Shown: in pieces, positions 59,845 through 64,000 of the stretch
How the letters are laid out: the number at the start of each line of letters is the position of its first letter
Numbering within the stretch: position 1 is the stretch's first letter
Origin: Frateuria_A sp051900425
GTDB lineage: Bacteria; Pseudomonadota; Gammaproteobacteria; Xanthomonadales; Rhodanobacteraceae
NCBI RefSeq assembly: GCF_051900425.1
Contig: NZ_JBHZGK010000005.1
Span: 186,001-250,000 of the forward strand
Reading direction: 5' to 3'
DNA length: 64,000 bases
Notes under the pieces: model-generated
Database searches by the model: none
The model's input: the letters and a program-made list of their open reading frames with translations, nothing else
Told to the model about the DNA's origin: nothing
Made by a program: the position numbers and the translations under genes

Positions 59845-61536
59845 TCAGGCCTTCGCCTTCGCCTCGCCGCTCTCCACCTTGTGCGTGATGTACCACTGCT
59901 GGCCGAGGCTGACCATGCCGTTGACCACGTAGTAGAGACACAGGCCGGCGGGGAAGAAGGCGAACAGCACCGCGAAGATCAGCGGCATGAACTTCATCAT
60001 CTTCGCCTGGGTCGGATCCATCCCGGTGGCCGGCATCAGGTACTGCTGGCCGAGCATCACCAGCGTGTACACCGCCGGCAGGACGAAGAACGGGTCGGGC
60101 GCGGACAGGTCGTGGATCCAGCCGACGAACGGCGCCTGGCGCAGTTCCACGCTCTCGCGCAGCACCTCGTACAGGCCGTAGAAGATCGGGATGGTGATCA
60201 GCACCGGAAGGCAGCCGGTCATCGGGTTGACCTTCTCCTTCTTGTACAGCTCCATCATCGCCATCTGCATCTTCTGCTTGTCGTCGCCGTAGCGCTCCTT
60301 GAGCGCGGTCACGCGCGGCTGCAGCTTGCGCATCTTCGCGCTGGAGCGGTACTGCGCGGCGGTGAGCTTCCAGGTCAGACCCTTGATGATCAGCACCAGC
60401 AGGATGATCGCCACGCCCCAGTTGCCGCTGACCTTCTCCAGCCACGACAGCAGTGCGTGCATCGGCTGGGCGATCACGGTGAACACGCCGTAGTTGGTCG
60501 CCAGCGCCAGACCCGGCGCCACCGAGTCGAGCGTGCCGACCAGCTTCGGACCGATGTACAGGCGCGCGCCGGTGGTCTGGCTCTGGCCCGGGGCCACGGT
60601 CAGCGCAGGGCTGACGGCGCGGATCAGGTAGGTCGGATGGTCGCTGTCGGGGTTGACCACGTCCGTGCTGTAGCTGGCCTTCTGCTGCGCGGGCGGAATC
60701 CACGCGGCGAAGAAGTAGTGCTGCAGCATGGCGACCCAGCCGCCGGCGAAGGACTGTTGCAGCGGGTCCTTCTGGAACTTGTCGAACTTGAGCGACTGGA
60801 AGTGATCTTCCGGGCTGTACCAGCCGGCGCCGAAGAAGCTGGCGGCCGACGGGTCGGTCATGTTCTGCAGCCAGCTGGTGTGCTCCTGGCGCGGCGCGCG
60901 CTGCAGCTGCTCGTAGGCGCTGCCCTGCCAGGGCGAGGTACCGGTGTTGTCGATGCGCTGGTCGAGTCCGACCACGTACTGGCCGCGCTTGAGCGTGTAG
61001 GTCTTGGTGACCTTGATGCCGTCCTGCTGCCAGGTCAGGTCGACCTTGACCTCGGGCAGGCCGTTGGCCAGCTCGTAGTGCGTCTGCGCCGACTGGAACA
61101 GTGCGCGGTGATCGGGCGCCGGACCGGTGGCGCTGACCAGGCCGCTCTGGGCGACGAAATACTTGTCCTGCGTATCGGCCAGCAGGCGCACCGGCGGTTG
61201 CCGGGGATGCTTGCGGGTGACCGGCTCGGCCGGGTAGGCCAGCAGGTCGGCGCGCACCACGCTGCCGCCGCGGGTGTCCACGGTCAGGCGCAGCACGTCG
61301 TTGCTGATGGTGATCAGTTGCCCGGCGGCCGTGCTTGCCGGGCCGCCGCTGGCGATCGCCGGCGTCGCGGCGCCGCTGGCGCCCGGCACGGTGTTGTCCG
61401 CCGGCGCGTTCGCGCTGGCCGCCGCGACCGGGGCGTTGTGCGCCGGCGCCGGTGCGTAGTCCTTCTCCCAGGCCACCCACAGCAGATAGGCCACGGCCAG
61501 CAGGGCAAACAGGAGAAACGTACGCGTCTGGTTCAT
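59845..61536 (-). CDS. yidC: Membrane protein insertase YidC
   Basis: 563 residues. An N-terminal helix (about 4-21), a large periplasmic beta domain (about 50-340) and five C-terminal helices are visible. The conserved LVLIIKGLTWKLTAAQYRS (with the catalytic-type groove Arg), MGCLPVLITIPIFYGLYEV-like TGCLPVLITIPIFYGLYEVL and FMPLIFAVLFAFFPAGLCLYY match YidC. It inserts membrane proteins with or without SecYEG. The gene follows rnpA by 61 bases with no yidD between. Confidence 0.97.
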   Translation of the reverse strand: MNQTRTFLLFALLAVAYLLWVAWEKDYAPAPAHNAPVAAASANAPADNTVPGASGAATPAIASGGPASTAAGQLITISNDVLRLTVDTRGGSVVRADLLAYPAEPVTRKHPRQPPVRLLADTQDKYFVAQSGLVSATGPAPDHRALFQSAQTHYELANGLPEVKVDLTWQQDGIKVTKTYTLKRGQYVVGLDQRIDNTGTSPWQGSAYEQLQRAPRQEHTSWLQNMTDPSAASFFGAGWYSPEDHFQSLKFDKFQKDPLQQSFAGGWVAMLQHYFFAAWIPPAQQKASYSTDVVNPDSDHPTYLIRAVSPALTVAPGQSQTTGARLYIGPKLVGTLDSVAPGLALATNYGVFTVIAQPMHALLSWLEKVSGNWGVAIILLVLIIKGLTWKLTAAQYRSSAKMRKLQPRVTALKERYGDDKQKMQMAMMELYKKEKVNPMTGCLPVLITIPIFYGLYEVLRESVELRQAPFVGWIHDLSAPDPFFVLPAVYTLVMLGQQYLMPATGMDPTQAKMMKFMPLIFAVLFAFFPAGLCLYYVVNGMVSLGQQWYITHKVESGEAKAKA

Positions 61537-61597
61537 CGCGGGGCAATTCCGGTGGCACCGCGAGCAGGAGCCGCGGAGGGACAGGAGAAAAGGGAGG

Positions 61598-61978
61598 TCA
61601 ACACGCGATTGTGCCGGTGCCTTCGGTGGGCTTCAACGGCGGCAGCCGGCGCCAGAGCGCGTCGAGCTCGGCCAGCAGGGCGGTGCCGGACGTGACCGCG
61701 GCGGCTTCGCGCGCCATCACGACCAGGTCGATCGGCGGCAATCCGTGGCGGGCACGGCGGAACGATTCGCGCACCAGGCGCTTGATCCGGTTGCGGTCGA
61801 CCGCGCGCTTGGAGACGCGTTTGGACACGGCCAGCCCCAGGCGGGCGTGGTCCAGTCCGTTCGGACGCCAGCGCACAGAAAAACAGCGGCCGCCGAGGCG
61901 GCCGCTGGCTTGACGCAGGGCGGCGAAGTCGCCGGCGCGGCGGACCCGCGCGTCGCGCGGCAGGCCGGCGGCAGGCAC
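61598..61978 (-). CDS. rnpA: Ribonuclease P protein component
   Basis: 126 residues with a GTG start at 61978, as no ATG is suitable. The RNA-binding motif SKRAVDRNRIKRLVRESFR is clear, and LGLAVSKRVSK precedes it. It assists RNase P RNA in tRNA 5' maturation. It starts 14 bases after the rpmH stop codon, the usual arrangement. The N-terminus before RVRRAGDFAALRQASG is a little longer than typical. Confidence 0.95.
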   Translation of the reverse strand: MPAAGLPRDARVRRAGDFAALRQASGRLGGRCFSVRWRPNGLDHARLGLAVSKRVSKRAVDRNRIKRLVRESFRRARHGLPPIDLVVMAREAAAVTSGTALLAELDALWRRLPPLKPTEGTGTIAC

Positions 61979-61992
61979 GACTGCTGCGCCGC

Positions 61993-62127
61993 TTACGGGA
62001 TCAGGCGCTTGCGACCCTTGGCGCGACGGGCGTTGATCACCTTGCGGCCGTCGGCGGTCGCCATGCGGGCACGGAAGCCGTGGGTGCGGGCGCGCTTGAG
62101 CTTGCTCGGCTGGAAAGTCCGCTTCAT
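61993..62127 (-). CDS. rpmH: 50S ribosomal protein L34
   Basis: 44 residues with the invariant start MKRTFQPSKLKRARTHGFRA and end GRKRLIP. It is the first gene of the rpmH-rnpA-yidC-mnmE leftward cluster, divergent from dnaA. It is very basic and binds 23S rRNA. A longer in-frame start at 62187 adds residues not found in the family. Confidence 0.98.
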   Translation of the reverse strand: MKRTFQPSKLKRARTHGFRARMATADGRKVINARRAKGRKRLIP

Positions 62128-62167
62128 GGCTTGAGCTCCAGAAGATAAGTCGACAAAAAGGTTGGAA

Positions 62168-62197
62168 ATTATGGAGCCAGCGTGCACGAGCTGTCAA
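62168..62197 (-). promoter_or_regulatory. Promoter of rpmH-rnpA
   Basis: Leftward -35 TTGACA (62192-62197), 18-bp spacer, -10 CATAAT (62168-62173). A transcript would begin near 62161, about 34 bases before the rpmH ATG. It is the best sigma-70-like promoter seen in the region. Confidence 0.8.
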
Positions 62198-62307
62198 ACC
62201 CGCCCTGATGCGGCCTGTGGACATCGCTGGGGATATGCTGGGGGTTGGCTGTAGACTTGCCGGTCCACCCTGCGCTTCGGCGCCCCATCGTTGGTCAAGA
62301 ACTATCC

Positions 62308-63636
62308 ATGAGTGATTTGTGGCGGCGCTGCCTTGAGCGTCTGGAAAGCGAGCTGAGCGCCGAAGAGCTGCACACCTGGCTCATGCCGCTGCAGGCGCGC
62401 GAGGACGACGCCGGCGTGCACCTGTTCGCGCCCAACCCGTACACGCTCGATACGGTGCGCGAGCGGTACCTGCCACGGATCGAGGTCGTGCTGGGGCAGC
62501 TGGCCGGCCGCGATTGCCCGGTCCGGCTGGAGGTCGGCTCCAGCGCGCCGCGACCTGTCCGGCCTGCCGCCCCGAAGGCCGCGGCGGCGGAACCGGTGGC
62601 GCCCGCGCCGGCCTTCCCACACAACCTCGACCCGCACTACACCTTCGAGACCTTCGTCGAAGGCAAATCCAACCAGCTGGGCAAGGCCGCGGCCATGCAG
62701 GTGGCGATGAACCCCGGCCGCGCCTACAACCCGCTGCTGCTCTACGGCGGCACCGGCCTGGGCAAGACCCACCTGATGCACGCGGCCGGCAACCTGATGC
62801 GCGAGCGCAACGCCAGCTGCAAGGTGATGTACCTGCGCTCGGAGCAGTTCGTCGGCGCGATGATCGAGGCGCTGCGCACCAAGAACATGGACCAGTTCAA
62901 GCAGCGCTTCCGCTCGGTCGACGCGCTGCTGATCGACGACATCCAGTTCTTCGCCGGCAAGGACACCACGCAGGAGGAGTTCTTCCACACCTTCAATGCG
63001 CTGTTCGAGTCCAAGCAGCAGATCATCCTGACCTGCGACCGCTACCCGAAGGAAGTGGACAAGCTGGAACCGCGACTGAAGTCGCGCCTGGGCTGGGGCC
63101 TGTCGGTGGCGATCGAGCCGCCGGACTTCGAGACGCGCGCGGCGATCCTGCTGTCGAAGGCGCAGGACAAGGGCGTGGCGGTGAGCGAGAACGTGGCGAT
63201 GCTGCTGGCCAAGCGCATCCGCTCCAACGTGCGCGACCTGGAAGGGGCGCTCAACACGCTGGCGGCGCGGGCCAATTTCTACGGCAAGCCGATCACCACC
63301 GATTTCGCCGAAGAAACCCTGCGCGACCTGCTGGCCACCCACGCGCAGGCGGTGACGGTGCCCAACATCCAGAAGATCACCGCCGAGTATTTCAACGTGC
63401 GGCTGCAGGATCTGCTGTCGAAGCGACGCGTGCGTTCGCTGGCGCGGCCGCGGCAGATCGCCATGGCGCTGTCGAAGGAACTGACCGAGCACAGCCTTCC
63501 GGAAATCGGCGAGGCCTTCGGCGGGCGCGACCACACGACGGTGCTGCACGCCTGCCGCACCATCCGCAAGCTGTGCGAGACCGACGCGCGCATGCGGCAG
63601 GACTGGGAACAGTTGATCCGTGTGCTGACGGGCTAA
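62308..63636 (+). CDS. dnaA: Chromosomal replication initiator DnaA
   Basis: 442 residues. Domain I (1-80), a Pro/Ala linker (about 81-105), the AAA+ domain with Walker A GGTGLGKTH (147-155) and Walker B LLIDDIQFF, and the DNA-binding domain with GGRDHTTVLHACRTI are present. It opens oriC. Its ATG has little Shine-Dalgarno. The upstream gap to rpmH (180 bases) has one imperfect DnaA box-like sequence. Confidence 0.98.
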   Translation: MSDLWRRCLERLESELSAEELHTWLMPLQAREDDAGVHLFAPNPYTLDTVRERYLPRIEVVLGQLAGRDCPVRLEVGSSAPRPVRPAAPKAAAAEPVAPAPAFPHNLDPHYTFETFVEGKSNQLGKAAAMQVAMNPGRAYNPLLLYGGTGLGKTHLMHAAGNLMRERNASCKVMYLRSEQFVGAMIEALRTKNMDQFKQRFRSVDALLIDDIQFFAGKDTTQEEFFHTFNALFESKQQIILTCDRYPKEVDKLEPRLKSRLGWGLSVAIEPPDFETRAAILLSKAQDKGVAVSENVAMLLAKRIRSNVRDLEGALNTLAARANFYGKPITTDFAEETLRDLLATHAQAVTVPNIQKITAEYFNVRLQDLLSKRRVRSLARPRQIAMALSKELTEHSLPEIGEAFGGRDHTTVLHACRTIRKLCETDARMRQDWEQLIRVLTG

Positions 63637-63864
63637 CCGCTTGAAAAGCAGGGGTCCAAGCTGTGGATAATAGGTGGATGACTCGGCGCCTGACTTTATC
63701 CACAATCGACCCACAGCCGGCCGGTACTGTTGGACACAGGCCGTAGTTGACGCAAGATACTGATCTGCAACGGGAAGTTGGCGAAAAAGAGATATCCACC
63801 GCGCCAACAACTACCACCGTACTTCTTTTAAAAAAACAGAACAGCAGTTAGGGGAAGCCCACAC
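63637..63864. other. Putative oriC between dnaA and dnaN
   Basis: Two perfect DnaA boxes are present: TGTGGATAA at 63662-63670 (minus orientation) and TTATCCACA at 63696-63704 (plus). Degenerate boxes include ATATCCACC at 63792-63800 and CCCACAG near 63711. The AT-rich CTTCTTTTAAAAAAACAGAA (about 63822-63841) could be the unwinding element. Location and content fit origins of Xanthomonadales. Function not proved. Confidence 0.78.
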
Positions 63865-64000
63865 ATGCAATTCAGCATCCAACGAGAAGCCTTGCTCAAG
63901 CCGCTGCAGCAGGTCGTGGGCGTGGTCGAACGGCGACAGACCCTGCCGGTTCTGGCCAACCTGCTGGTGCGCGTTGGCGACGGCCGCGTGTCGCTGACCG
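63865..64000 (+). CDS. dnaN: DNA polymerase III beta clamp, partial at right edge
   Basis: The first 45 codons are present (MQFSIQREALLKPLQQVVGV, then VERRQTLPVLANLLV), matching the start of the beta sliding clamp. AGGGGA lies about 9 bases before the ATG. The rest of the gene runs beyond the window. It follows the putative oriC, the standard order after dnaA. Confidence 0.97.
   Translation, partial: MQFSIQREALLKPLQQVVGVVERRQTLPVLANLLVRVGDGRVSLT

Noticed and set aside
1..64000. tRNA, rRNA, insertion sequences or prophage genes
   Set aside because: No T-arm-like GGTTCGAATC sequences, transposase frames or phage proteins were recognised on either strand. A tRNA-finding run would be decisive.

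Overview
This window is a high-GC gammaproteobacterial chromosome segment, most likely from the Rhodanobacteraceae (Xanthomonadales; a Rhodanobacter, Dyella, Frateuria or Luteibacter relative). I infer this from the gene content (Oar-like TonB-dependent receptor, algZ-algR-hemC, lptM-dapF-DUF484-xerC-hslVU), the base composition and the style of the intergenic repeats. The right end is the replication-origin neighbourhood: rpmH-rnpA-yidC-mnmE run leftward, dnaA and the start of dnaN run rightward, and two perfect DnaA boxes lie between dnaA and dnaN. I see no prophage, insertion sequence, CRISPR array, rRNA or tRNA gene.

Layout. 1-6.8 kb: a partial EreA/ChaN-like secreted protein, a large Oar-like TonB-dependent receptor, then a cobalamin riboswitch controlling a BtuB-type vitamin B12 receptor. 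7-16 kb: an orphan RND efflux permease, a PagL-like lipid A deacylase, and a leftward marR-OMF-emrA-emrB drug-efflux operon with a palindromic operator over its promoter. 16-25.4 kb: an XRE/MmyB regulator, a small membrane protein, an S9 peptidase, an esterase, a 177-bp tandem repeat array, the algZ/algR-like two-component pair, hemC and a DUF481 outer-membrane protein. 25-34.5 kb: a multi-spanning membrane protein, a WYL regulator, a SLC13-type transporter with TrkA-C domains, a patatin phospholipase, DUF488, a GT2 glycosyltransferase, and a band7-rsmG-parA-parB operon. 35-49.5 kb: gluconokinase, pirin, DUF4336, UPF0149, exonuclease III, a Na+/H+ antiporter, oligopeptidase A, gamma-carbonic anhydrase, shikimate dehydrogenase, a MHYT-GGDEF-EAL protein, and a divergent pair of RLAN/RimK-like ATP-grasp ligase and GNAT acetyltransferase. 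49.6-55.9 kb: lptM-dapF-DUF484-xerC-hslV-hslU and a conserved hypothetical. 56-64 kb: a CDF-like transporter, ribokinase, a DUF892 ferritin-like protein, mnmE, yidC, rnpA, rpmH, dnaA, the putative oriC and dnaN.

Most of the window is housekeeping. The unusual material is in the non-coding DNA. Several families of inverted repeats sit between genes: REP-like doublets with GTAGGAG ends, GTAGGGTGGG-type hairpins, GGGAATC heptad repeats and a 177-bp tandem array. At least four genes take their stop codon or C-terminus from such an element. Other points are a probable CTG start codon for xerC, a marR promoter whose predicted transcription start nearly coincides with the ATG, and the compact RLAN ATP-grasp/GNAT pair, which may form an uncharacterised peptide-modification system.
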